64,000 nucleotides of DNA from Acanthaster planci (Eukaryota; Echinodermata; Asteroidea; Valvatida; Acanthasteridae): assembly GCF_001949145.1 (NCBI RefSeq), contig NW_019091356.1:4553211-4617210 (forward strand), in the 5' to 3' direction. The notes below the pieces were generated by a model. That model made no database searches. It worked only from the letters and a program-made list of their open reading frames with translations, and had not been told where the DNA came from. Position 1 is the first letter of the stretch. Every line of letters begins with the position of its first letter. Positions 1 through 12,200 of the stretch are shown here, piece by piece. The position numbers and the translations under genes were made by a program.

Positions 1-113
1 TTGAAAGCCAGAATGGCACCCCCTCAATGCACAAATCTTTGTCCGGATTGTTTGCGCCCCCTTTCAATAATGCAGGATCCGTAGCTGATGTTGTTGTAAT
101 AAATGATACTTCT

Positions 114-147
114 AAACAAACAAACAAACAAACAAACAAACAAACAA
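114..147. repeat. (CAAA)n microsatellite
   Basis: About eight uninterrupted CAAA units. Simple-sequence repeat in intergenic DNA with no associated gene. Confidence 0.95.
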
Positions 148-178
148 CTTCGATCAGTAACTGTTTGGTGACTATAGA

Positions 179-341
179 ACGTAACACTTTCAAGTAAAAT
201 GTTTATTTACCTTATTTAGTTGTAAAGACACGGTGACCATTTCCCGAACCTCGACCCCAACGTAATACGTTCAAGTAAAATGTTTATTTATTTTATTTAG
301 TTGTAAACACACGGTGATCATTTCCCAAACCTCGACCCCGT
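179..341. repeat. Two-copy tandem duplication, about 82 bp per unit
   Basis: The block at about 179-258 is repeated at about 261-340 with few substitutions. Both copies share the segment TTCAAGTAAAATGTTTATTT and end in AACCTCGACCCC. No coding potential was seen. It looks like a local duplication. Confidence 0.9.
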
Positions 342-3300
342 CTCCATTCTGGTTGGCTTGTGCTTATGACTCAAATTTTATGATATGAAGTCCCTGACTT
401 TGCTTGGGATCTTTTCCCCTACAGTAACGCGAGATCGTATGCTTCAAATAAGCCCAAGCGTCCTTTCGTTTGCTTTAAAGGTCTACATAGGGTTCAGGGG
501 CGCAAGACAACTGCCACCTACGGCGTCGATGGTTGAGAAGCGACACGGAAGAACATGCCAGTTGTCGGTATCTTTAATCCTAAAATCACGCGAGGTTTGT
601 CATGATGAATTCTGTGACGCAAGACGCGTTGTTTGCCACGTGAGTGACGTAAGAAAACGATTTGGTTTCTCCAAAGACACCACGACGCGGCAAACAAGAA
701 GATGGGACAAACTTAGCCTCCCGGCCAATATCTGTAGATTCCCAATCAGATATGATAGCAAGTCAGGTGCTGGTCTAAATCCTGGCAAAACACCTGGCTA
801 TTAATCAGTCTTACACTGCCAGAGCAAACACATGAACGAAAACATGTGGCAATTTACAAGAAGGTAGGGGAATTGTTTGTTACGAATTCGTCGATAAAAG
901 AGAACAAAAAAGGATTTGACATTCATCCCAGAATAAGTAACATTAATCGATACATTGTACACCTTGCATACATACATCTTTGTAGTAGGGCCTATGTACT
1001 TTTATTACACAAAATTGCAATCAGTGGTTTCAGCAAGAGTATTGGAGTTACATGTGGAGTCATATTGAAGGTAAATGTGATGTGTAGGCCCTATGTTTGA
1101 CATCCTTGGGAAACAAGTTGGGGCGTTTTTGTTTGATATGGGCTGCTTAATGGTGCGTTAATGGAGATCACTCGACACCGTCATCAGTTCTGTCACCTCG
1201 TTAACACCATTCTCTCACGTGTGCGTTAAGACGCATATAGGTAATTCCAGAAATTACGGGTCCAAGCGTGACATTTTGGTGTCCCTGTTACATCTGACCT
1301 TTGTTATTTGACAAGAAAATATCACCAGAATTGATTTCAAACTATTAGGCCCCTACTGTTTGTTTGGCAGGTAATTTGCATTAATTCATCACTCTTGTAA
1401 ATTAGAAAATGTGTTTTGAACTTACAAATCAAATGCCAGAGTGTGACAGGGACACACACAAAATGGACCCTAAATTTTTTCAATCACCCATACGTTTGGA
1501 TATAAGGCTTCCGGTTCATGCCTCACGAAGATACGACTGCATCTGTCCCTCATTTGGGATGTTTCAATGTCTTGATAGACATCGGACCTGCGTCATGGAA
1601 TGGCGTAGTGATGTTAATTCATCAGGCAAGTGCCCGAAAAATTCATGTATGATGGTCTTTTCATATTTTGGAATGAGTTCCAGAAAGGCGCCCTGCTTGA
1701 GTGATTTGTTTGTCACTTTGTATCCTTTCTCGAATTGCATGTTTTGCCAGCTCGTCTACTGACGGGAGATCTTTTAGGCTGATTAAGTCTTGCAGTGTCA
1801 GCGAGCCAAGTCAAGAGTATTGCACTGCCAGGGCTGGCCCGTTCTCACATCGGAAGCTTAAATGTTTAAAACGCAGAAAGTTGGTAATTCTTCTAATTTT
1901 TGGCGGTTTATGACGCAGAGTGAATATAGGACGACCCAGATGACACAGATTTACTGTCATCTGAACAAAAAAGGGCAGATCAGCAGAGGATCAAATAATC
2001 TAACATAGTTGAACTAAAATTACTCTACCTCTAACACTTTGTCATAAATGCAAACACTACACTGCAAGCATACTCCCACGTTTTGTAAATCAGTTTTGCA
2101 ATATGAACGCTCGTGATTGGTTTCACTGTCCTGAATCAACCTCTTATTAAGATCATATGTCACCCACTTGTACTTTTCTCTTCCAAAGTAGTTCTTGATT
2201 AATTTAATTTACACTCTCGAAGCCTGGGTTTGGTTATGTGGGTGGAAAATAGAAGTGTTCTAACGGTCGATCGATCATGGAAAATAAAATGATGTCAGCT
2301 CAAAGTACAACCTCAGCTTTCTAACTCCGATAAAAGGTGCAAAACTTCTTACTTCGTTCAGCGCTGCTCTGTTTGAACCCGTTTCCATTTTGAAACTTGA
2401 CCCTTGATGAAGGGGAAAAATGAACTAGCAGGCTACTGGTTTCCTTGGGAAACACAAGACCGTACTGTCTAGAGTATGGGGGCTTTTGGTGGTTTTTATT
2501 TTCAAACAGTGCACTTTGAGTTTACCATCTTCTTCCAAGCGGGGTTACTGAACGAACGAGACAACCCCACAGCATTTGGTTCAAGTCATCACTGTCCCCA
2601 CTCCCAAGCCTCTGACGCATATGCACACTGAGGCTGATCCTCTTGGATATGTATTTTTTCCTCGTTCTTATATCGGGGTCAGCCTTTGGCTATCAGCTAC
2701 AGATCTTGGGCTGCTCTATTTCTGTGCTCAGTATTTATTCGAGATGAGTAATCATGATGATTCATAGCTGGGGAATACGTAGGTGGGCTTATGCACGCTC
2801 CAGACACTTTACTGAAGTCGACTAGTCTTTCCTCTGCCAACTATGGGTACGGTCAGACGCGCACGTATGTGTGTGCTTTTGACACGGAGACCACAGTGTT
2901 GATGCACGTTGTGCGCGCTATGCGGCTTTTTTTCTGAATTTAAATACTTGACTCTGTAGGAAGCGGTTGCAGCTAACCAACACTCCTCTTCCACGACGCA
3001 ATGTACCACTACAACCCCGCCTCCACGAATAAAAAGGTTTTGTGATGCGGCCTAACTCGTTTCCCTGGGTACGTTCTTTCTGTGCACCGTTGGTTCCCAT
3101 TCTCATCATGATTGCATGATACCAATCCCTTGTATTTTCTACATATAATTTGCACCCAACCATTAGGGATCTTTCAGTTTTAAGTGTGTATCAATCACAA
3201 CAAAGTCTTAATGAAAAAATCTCGTACGTAATGTGACGTACAAGAGCAATCTGCTGAAGATGAACGTCTTAGAATATCAGTCATTTGCGGTTCGACCTCG

Positions 3301-3482
3301 CGTGACGTCAGGCGCTTAGATTTATTCGAATGACCCTCCCGTTGAAATACTGACTGGCTTATAATGACAATGTGGAGTTTGGCGCCCTCGCACGGCTGTA
3401 ACGAGAGAAATAACAATTATGGCATTAAAAAGGGTAACCCCCTTCGAACTGCTTCTCTGTTTCTGTTTACTGGGTCAAGGCA
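342..3482. other. Intergenic DNA, no supported gene
   Basis: I found no open frame here that combines recognisable protein similarity with splice signals. The longest open frame (385-804, 139 codons) matches no family I know and is overlapped by an antisense frame, so it is not called. I see no clear repeat in this stretch. Confidence 0.6.
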
Positions 3483-3998
3483 TCTTATTATTAATCATAA
3501 TAATAATAGCTTATTCTTACATAGCGCACATATCCATCACAACTGATGCTGAGGTAGTTGTATTATCACCTGCACATTGGGCTCACAACAACTGAGCATT
3601 CCTGAAACCATCTCAGCTCCCTGGGGAGTATATTAGCCTGATGCTGCCCTATCAGGAACACATGGCTAACATAACCAAATCTGCCCTCACAGGCACCCAT
3701 TTACTCCTGGGTGGAGAGAGGCATATAGGAGTAAAGTGACTTGCCCAGGATCACAACATGCTGCCACCAGCTGGATTCGAACCCCTGACCCTATGATCAG
3801 AAGCTACAAACCCTTACCACTTTACCACATGCCTCCTGTCTGCCCTCACAGGCACCCATTTACTCCTGGGTGGAGAGAGGCATATAGGGGTAAAGTGACT
3901 TGCCCAAGATCACAACATGCTGCCACCAGCTGGATTCGAACCCCCGACCCTATGATCAGAAGCTACAAACCCTAATCACTAGGCCACACGCCCCCATT
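3483..3998 (-). mobile_element. tRNA-derived SINE with L2-like tail and duplicated head
   Basis: Read on the minus strand, the element starts with a tRNA-like head whose B box is GGTTCGAATCC (plus-strand positions 3773-3783 and 3932-3942). The body contains TGGGCAAGTCACTTTAC, which resembles the L2/MIR-type conserved segment. The tail has a GTGCGCTATGTAAGAAT-like stretch and ends in ATT-rich repeats at 3483-3512, as LINE2-mobilised SINEs do. The head and body (about 159 bp) occur twice in tandem, at 3681-3839 and 3840-3998, and the tail occurs once. The reading frame across the duplication (3736-3975) is an artefact of the repeat. The family is assigned from general features; no consensus was compared. 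Confidence 0.8.
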
Positions 3999-4377
3999 GC
4001 CATCAACTTCGCGACTTAACTGAGCAAGGGGGAGGGGATTTATCTTACTGTTGCCGAAGTTGAACAAAGCTAGCTCTACTTTAAATTTTAAGGATTTACC
4101 CAAATTGATCAGTGCATTCCCTTCAGCAACCAATTAGCATTGTTTATTTGAACAACTTTTCCCCCAAGGACGCACAGATGAATAGTTAATTGTTTCACGG
4201 CATTCCTGAATAATGTAGGAATACAAAGCTTAAATTACTTTTCTTGACTTACAAATTATTTTAATCACAGTATGCGAATAAATTCACACAGTGTGCTTAG
4301 TCCCTTTCAAGTTTGTTCCTTGCTGGCAACCGTTCCATTTTACATTAGTGGGCCAGTTCTATCAAGGACCACTTGTC

Positions 4378-5018
4378 AACTAGTGGTTGATTCGTGACGT
4401 GTCTAGCGCATGTGCAGTGAAGCTGAAGTGCGAACGACCTTAGTCAAGTGTTGTCAGGTCATTAAGGCCGTCAAAGCGAAGTTGACGTCACGAAAAATTT
4501 GCAGCAAAATTTCGCTCGAATTGAAAAGTATTCAAGTTTTGCGAATTCGTACGGCGAAGAAATGACATGACGTCACAAATTCGCGTTCGTTTTGGCTTTC
4601 ACGTGAAGTGTGAACCCGACCTCGTTCATATGGGAACGATCTTGCCGCGCCATGTTGGTTCCCACCATGCCTTGCGCGAAGGAACGCGCACGCAGCCCAT
4701 GAAGTCGAGGATGGTGTGAACCGGCCTTTAGGCCGGAGGGGAGAAATGGTGGCCGCAGGAAAGGCGTAGTAGCAAAAAATAAAAGTGACAATGGTCGCTT
4801 ACTAGTGACATACTGGCATTTTTCTTATAACTGGTCCTCTCTTCAAAGTGCTATTAAAAACGGTTTATGGCAACAACGATGCGACCAACCTCGACAGGCT
4901 GATCGCGAATAGTTGAATAGGCTAGTCCAACCATCGTCGCGTAACGTGCGTTCGATCAGAGCACCTTCATGCTCAGAGTTAGTCCAACTATGGTTAACTA
5001 ACTTGCCCTGTAGTGCTT
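4378..5018 (+). mobile_element. Dispersed repeat family R1, copy 1
   Basis: This segment is diverged but collinear with 30103-31052. Shared landmarks in the same order are AACTAG.GGTTG, GTTGTCAGGTCATTA, GAGAAATGGTGGCCGCAGG, TTACTAGTGACATACC/TACTGG, CGACCAACCTCGA and ATGGTTAACTA. Without their separate insertions both copies are about 360-375 bp. This copy carries the MITE at 4465-4727, which copy 2 lacks. The element class is unknown, with no ORF. Confidence 0.85.
4465..4727. mobile_element. 263-bp MITE with TTA target duplication, inside R1 copy 1
   Basis: The inverted ends are AGGCCG on the left and CGGCCT on the right, flanked by TTA at 4462-4464 and 4728-4730. The empty site is visible in copy 2 near 30190, which reads GTCATTAGG without the insert. 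A 3-bp TTA duplication is typical of PIF/Harbinger elements. The interior has two TGACGTCA palindromes and no ORF. Confidence 0.8.
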
Positions 5019-5367
5019 CCCATTTGGACAGAGGGTGAAACCACTGACCACATCCTCCAAATGAAAAGGAACGTGATGTACACGTTTGCTTTCAACGTGT
5101 ACAAGTAGAATCCTCTATCACATGTGTTTCATGGACTGTGTGCCCATCTCGTGCAGCTCTGCACACACGACACGGTCGAGTCACCGTATCGGCCCCTTTG
5201 AAGTACGTGTATATGTCGACATGTCACCCCAACTGTTTTGTTCGGCGCGCGCATTCGCCAATTTGATTGGCAAATGCGTCCCGTGAGGGGATTGCACCGT
5301 TGCCCCGACACTAATTTGTTTTGCGGGATCAGCTGTTGAGCGCCATGCAACGAGGGCGCCTCGTATG

Positions 5368-5375
5368 TATAAAAG
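5368..5375 (+). promoter_or_regulatory. TATA box of the myostatin/GDF11-like gene
   Basis: TATAAAAG lies 152 bp before the start codon at 5520. This predicts transcription start near 5398 and a 5' leader of about 120 nt. The surrounding 200 bp are more GC-rich than the region upstream. Confidence 0.65.
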
Positions 5376-5519
5376 TGGCCGGGCACCCCTTGTTTCTTCC
5401 CTTAAGCTTCTCGCGATCAGCTGTCTAGCTCGCTCGTCCTAAGCTGCAGAGAGGAGTCTGATGAGACTTGGCGTGTTCAGCATCGCCTGATCAGAACCTG
5501 CGAGAAATCGCCCCGCAAA

Positions 5520-6212
5520 ATGAAGCACCTGCAAGTTGTACTACCCGTTGCCCTGATGCTGCAGTTTTTTTATCTGGCGTGTTTAGCAGTGCAGCTACCT
5601 AATTCAAAGTACGGTCAATACAACCTGGCCGAGAATGGGAACACCGTCCGAGGCAAACCGATGAAGGGATCACCGGGGCAGTCCCGGCCAGGTCCACAAG
5701 AGGAGGAGGAGGACAGTGAATCGGAGGGCCCTGGGTCGGGACAGGCAACCATCACAGATTCTGGTGTCCTCAACAGAACTGCCTCTGCGGACGAGGACCA
5801 CAGAGCTAGATGCGGCGCTTGCGAGATGCGAGAGCACCAGAAGGCCCTGCGCATCCAGTCCATTAAGGAACAGATTCTGAGGAAACTAAATCTCAAGTCG
5901 GTTCCGAACATCACCATGCCGATTCCTAAGATACCACCTTTGCAGCAGCTTATGGGAGGGCAGGACCCAGACATGAGCGCTATGCAAGGGGATGCACCTG
6001 TCCATGGACAGTTCAGAATGGCCCACACGGACGAATACGACTCATCACCACACTACGGGGCCACCACCAAACGAATTTTCACATTCGCAAAGCCAAGTAA
6101 GTACATTTGCACGTTGCTGCCTCTCAATATGATCATGCTTTATGTGTAGGTAAAAATCTGGCATGAGATACAGACGCCCTCACACTGCAAGCAGCTTTAG
6201 TGGATACCTCAA

Positions 6213-6278
<66 letters not shown>

Positions 6279-9200
6279 CTGAACTGACAGCTTGCTTCTT
6301 TACAAATCAACCACAATTAGGGACGGAGTTAGCAGAGGGAGGGCCGTTCTTTCACGTTCAATCCATTATATATATCTCTTGCATCTTGTTTATTTTGAGT
6401 TTTTGGTCATTTTTGGTCTCACCCATCTTGATCCATCACAAAAATGTTTCCTTCATGACTGATGGGCCTGGAGTTTAAGCAGCTACAGGCTTTCCCCACA
6501 GGAACATTGCCTTTTCCAACTGAGTCTTGTTTTGCCCAGGACCTCGATCGATGTGAAGTATTGTCTGGGGGAAAAGACAACACTCTACGCTTTGTTCAGA
6601 AACACCTTGTGTTGACGTGAGAACGTAATTGGACTCAACCAGCCTCCCCTTCTATTAACCGCGCAATTACAAAAGTAAAATCTTTTTCATCCCCCTTCAA
6701 GTTTAAAACGAGAAGACAGGTTTGACAAGATAAGTTTACTTGGTACTTGTAGGAGCGAAGTCCTTACATTGCATGCTTAGTAATTTCTAAATTTGACAGA
6801 GGGGTTTCCCTGCGACATTCTGTGGTTTCCACCTTAATTTTACTACCCTGGATACGCCCGCCCCTGGGCAATGGACAGACGGCGTCAAATTATGTGGGTC
6901 GGTGGAGTACGCCATGTCCCTAGATCACTCCATGTATGGCGACCTGGTCTTATTAAGGGAAAAAGCTTCCTCATTGGATTTCTAAAATAAGCCTGAGCAG
7001 GTCTCTAAAACACAGGCTGGCAGACATTCGTTATTGGCACCGGGCAGATTGCCATTAGCTTGGCTGCCAAGAGATGAAACATGATACCAGAATTTTAAAG
7101 ACTCTGTTGAGAAGACAAGGAGAGAGCATCCAGGGAGTATCACACGATAGCGAATGGGTTATCCTCTCTGTCATCAGTTTGGTTATGGCTCCTTTACTTA
7201 CAGATCACAGTCGTGTTTAATTCGCTGTCCTAAATTGGCAACCACCCGCAGTTCTCCATTAAACCTTGTCATCACCACAAAAAGTTTTCCCGGTTTAAAC
7301 AGTCACACCCCCACATTAATGTCGACTCGTTTGCGGGGTATGTCTGTCGCACATTTTGCCAGGTAATGCATTTCTGATGATTCCAGTACGGATTCCCCAA
7401 TTGGCTGAAACTGGATTCAGGCGGTTACAAGTTGGAAACGACAGGTGTTGATGCCCGGGTAAGATACGGGACACACTTGTCTATGCTTGTGGAATTGACA
7501 TCGATTACCTTGAGTTCTCCCAAAGAGCCGAAAGTTTAGCTACAGCTGACAATGTACGAATTTAATCAGCGAACCCATGATTTATTAGCAATCGAAAATG
7601 CTTGGATTTTTTTTCAGAAAGCTGTGGCGCATGTTTGGCGATTTCGTGGTAATTATTAGGATCCGTTGAAAATTGTTACCGACTACACTTGTTTATGAAG
7701 GAAGTTAGATCATGCACCGAGGACTCGAAATGTACACACACAAACACTCACACAAACACGTTGGAATTGCATGAAAATGTCTATAAAAGCCTTGTTTCCC
7801 TGTTGGCTCGTTCATCCTTGACCCCAAATTGCTGATTCACACGTCCCGCTGATTCCCGCAGCGATTGTAACAATGATTATTCGAGCCTCAAATTAATGTT
7901 CGGGGAATCCAGGATTGATTTTACATGCCCTATAATAAAAATACTGTATCTATGATGGTTAGAGTGGTTACATGTCCCCAATGCAGCTAGAAGGATCCAG
8001 GTACTAGAGTCATCATGTTCACGCTATTGTACGTTGATTGATCCAAAGTTAACCCAGGTATGTATTCACGCAAAAAATGACAAGATTTAAGGGTCAACAA
8101 AAGTCAGAAATGAAGGGAAGTGAAGTCGGTATTACAAAGGGTCTTTTTGTGGCGTCTTTCACATTGAGTTTTAAAATAAGCCGGAGTCTTCCTGATTCAA
8201 TGCCCAGTTGCCCCGAAGAAAACCGTCGAATCACCAGATGTGACTGGTTGATGAGATTGACAGACATCGAAATACGCCTCTCTGATTAGCTGGGATTTGG
8301 GGGTGGTCGTCTTACCTCAGTAATAGGTAACCGTTTGAGAAAATCTAACTCTTCTTTCAATTCGGGAGAAGACTTAATTAACATCATCTGTGAAATTTTT
8401 ACACTTTGTACCCTATGCCACGTTGCAAAGGTGATCTTTGCACAATCCGAACGTGAATCGTCACAGCTCAAGTTAGCTCAGAATGAAACATTTGAACTTA
8501 ATCATTCCAACGTCAAAGTTTTCTTCTTGGTTGCAAAAGTATGACTTTGTGACACTCCAGTTGAAAGAAGTGGAATGTTGAAAAACATGGTGACTAAGCT
8601 AGGACTCGAAATCAATCGCGTGGGAGTCCCCACGGATGAACGTTAAAAGGTGATGCGTCATTTCATCCCCCTCCTTCCTGCGACGTTTTCTCCAAACGTG
8701 CCCGTGTCGAGTTGTGAAATGTCCCGCACTGTTTACTGGACACTCTCCCCACACTCAGAAACACCCAACACTGGAAGTGCAAACTCTGCGGATACAAGCC
8801 TTCCGAGTAATGACTTTTTTCTGTTTGTCGTTGTAACACGCCCCAGTAGTTACTGGTCGTCTTGGTGATTGAAATTCCCTAATTTTGACCTTTTTCGTGC
8901 TCACTACATTGAAATTTACCTTGAAGAATTATGATGTCGTTGACTTTTAGAATTTGAGTCATCTTTCTAGCCCCCTTAGATCAGCTGACATCTCACAGCC
9001 AAAACATCATGAGGAAATTACCAGTGAAAGTTAACTTGCGGCACCTGAATCCTTTTTCGAAGTGAAAATCGAATTTAGTTTTAAAAAATACGGACAACTT
9101 TGTGGAGGCATTTCGTCACACGACAGTATGAAACCCAAGACAACCTATGTTACAGGGCAAAATAAATCTTCACAAGATCCTTCTTACTTCTTTGCCGCTA

Positions 9201-12200
9201 AGATGTTTCGGGTACGCATTGTTATCGTCATTAATGTTAGATTTACTTCGCAAGAGACAGATTTACAAACGGATGTCCTCTACGATTCAAGTCTGCCGAC
9301 TCTGAAGCACGACAACCCACAAGATGGCTCATTTATTTCTTCCGTTCGTAACAGAGAACTCGGATCAAAAGAAATGAGGTCACAATTGACGCATTTGGCT
9401 GAGTGACTTTCAATCCGTACGATGCTGTGTTGCTTCCTCATAGAGATTGGAATCTCCACCCAGACATAATGAACAAGCGAAGAAATAGAGCAGAGTCCAT
9501 TTCTCAAGAATTTCTCCTCCTGTACAGCAAAATCCAAAGTCCGATATCTTTCTGTAAACTGACTCATGACGTCACGGTGAAGAAAACAGTGTACATGAGA
9601 CGAATCTGAATGATAAACCAAATGAGCAAAACTGTAGTCTTGAGAGGTGACGCTATACAAGGACAATTCCGACTCTTGATGCGAACTGGAACTGGACCAT
9701 GTCAACTTTTTTATCCTTTTGTTTCAAATAGTTTGCCAAGCCAAATACACCCCGATAAATTCCACCGTTGCCATACAGCGATTTGTGCACAATATGTGAA
9801 ACAAAATGTGAAAGCGTATGACAACGTAAATTATGATTTAAGGAACAAAACTCAACCAAAGCAATTTGTCCATGTTTGGTGAGTGTAAGAAAAATCACGA
9901 ACAAGATGCTCGTCATTTGGATTTTTTTCCAATTTTGTGGGGATCCTTTAATCCAGTTCTCTTTGAATACCTCGTTTTTAAAATTGCAACGCTTAGGCCT
10001 ATTCTATTCTTTAACCAAAAACTAAAGGTAACCAAGCATCAAAATCCGTTGAGATAACTATCGCTGATGGGGCCAAATGGAAATCTCGTAGCGAGAAACT
10101 ACGTAGCTGAAAGAGAATCCAAATTTTAATTTTCATCACACGTTCCGAAATGCACAAGCATAATACTTGTAGGAATATTCATGTCTAGTCTGCAACGGAA
10201 ACCGGGAATGTGGTAGAGGGAGCCGTACGTGGGTATCCCTGGGTCATCAATAGATTCTTGGGAAGGCACCCCGAGGTCTTAATTCGTTCGCTGATTAATA
10301 ACATCCGTCGCCTGGTGCAGAGCAAAGAAATAATAAAAAAAAAAACCGGGGGGAAAGAAAGGTCTTCGAGACATGCCGGCTACAGATGATGCGGTCAGCA
10401 CGGAGGAATAATGTTTTCAGGGTCTTGTCATATTTGCATTATGCCCCCTATCAAGGAAACATCAGCCCACGCAGTCAGAAGAAAAAAAAATCAGCATTTG
10501 TTTTAATTAGTGAGATATAATAGACAACCTTTTCGCCGTGTTAGTTTCACGACTTCAAACATCATACCTACCTGTTGAATAATTTTCTATATCTTACGAT
10601 GCACAAAAAACGAAGGCGCAGTATTATCAATGCTGAGGATTCAGAAATCTTTAAGATCTATTCAAAACTTCGATTAGTGGAACTGTTCATCACTCAGTTA
10701 ACAAAGACGATAAAACGACAACGTTTTAGTTTGTTTTGTTTGCCTTCCACGTATCACAGCTTTAAAAAAAAGTGTGAATCACGACTACTTACTTGGCAGT
10801 CCGTCGTCTATTACATCCAACCCCATTACGGCTTACTCGTATGCATGTTCAGAAAGAGCCTGGAGGGATGCGCTACTTAGGAGTCTGTACTGATGGTAAT
10901 TAGGAACGATTGATAATGTAGATCGTCCTTCGGTTCGGGAAGGCCAATTCCGAGGTCGGTCTGTAATCATATGCCCAGAGTGCCGGGCAGCCGTGTTCTC
11001 TGTCTCTGATGACTGAAGTTAATTTCAAAGATTGTTTGTCAGCTGATTGAGCCATGATACCCTCGGGTGCTTCCTCTTGCAAAGTGGAGATGGCGAGGGC
11101 TTCAAGTTGACCTTCCTGCAAGAGTTTCTCTTTCCTCGTTGCTTTGTACCAAGTCTAACGGTTAAAACCTTGGGAATTCGAATACCGTACCAAAAAACCG
11201 TGAGCAGCTATACAGAAGATAATGAAGTGTTGACCCATTAAATGAGGGAAACTATCAACCTCTTCGAGCCTCCTTGAAGATGATTAATGACAGCGCATTT
11301 GCCATAACTGACAGGTGGAACCATGGTGGAACATTCGTTCCGCCCTTGAAATGCGAAAGGACGGAGTATAGGTGAATGCTGGGAAATTTCAAGTTGACTC
11401 CGATATTGATAGAAATGGACAAAAATTGAGATTGTACACTTGTATTATGTGAAACACAACGGCTTAACAAGCAGAACTATTTGAATTGGTTTCCTTCTCA
11501 GTTGTGCGGGAGGCACCTTTGCCCTCATATGAAAAACAAAATGGCGGAAAAGGAGATCTTTACCACACTGGTTTTAAGGGTACAGTCCACTAATTCCAGC
11601 CCCATTGAAAACAGTGTAAAATCAGCACTGTTCATGGGCCCAATAACATCCACGCCAACATCCCTGAGATTTCTGAAACACAAATGAAATTCTTGTCTGG
11701 TCACTAATCTTTTAATTTCTTTTCAATTTTTTGTGGGTTAACCAATTACATTTTTAATTATTCCCACAAAACAAAATCACCCCCCAAAAAGTGATTTTTC
11801 CGAATTCTGATTGCGGCCATTTTTCAAGTGGCAACCCTCACCTTTCTCGGGCACTTAGGACCATTTTTCAACCGTAGTTTTTAGCCATTCTGCTCTCATA
11901 TGAAAGCTCAAAGACCCAGGGAGTTGATCCTGGCAAGGGATTACACAATCTCACTATTTTGGGAGCCAAACAATCTCCTTTTTCAAAAGATACTAACGGA
12001 ACACAAGACTGGCGGTCTCTTTGTGGAGGCGCACTGTGCGAAGTTTGATCTTGCAACCCAAGCTGCAACCGCAAAGTACTCGATACTCTTTACAGCTCTA
12101 GAGATATTTGCGGTTATGCGGTTTGTTACTAACTGCGGGGATGCCCCAAGAAGAGAGGCTAGTGATCAGCTCAACCGCAAATAAATTAGATTACTGATAC

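Noticed and set aside
385-804. Longest open frame upstream of the ligand gene (139 codons, +)
   Set aside because: No recognisable domain, no splice or promoter context, and an overlapping antisense frame of similar quality.
3545-3575. let-7-like TGAGGTAGTTGTATT
   Set aside because: Mismatches let-7 after the seed, lies in the SINE tail, and no precursor hairpin was seen.
3736-3975. Repetitive reading frame
   Set aside because: It is the translation of the duplicated SINE unit, not a gene.
6200-6478. Frame encoding a long Arg-Glu run
   Set aside because: Produced by the AG microsatellite in an intron.
9280-9705. 141-codon frame on the minus strand in the ligand's intron 1
   Set aside because: Ser/His-rich with no family resemblance; plus-strand frames of similar length overlap it. 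Probably chance.
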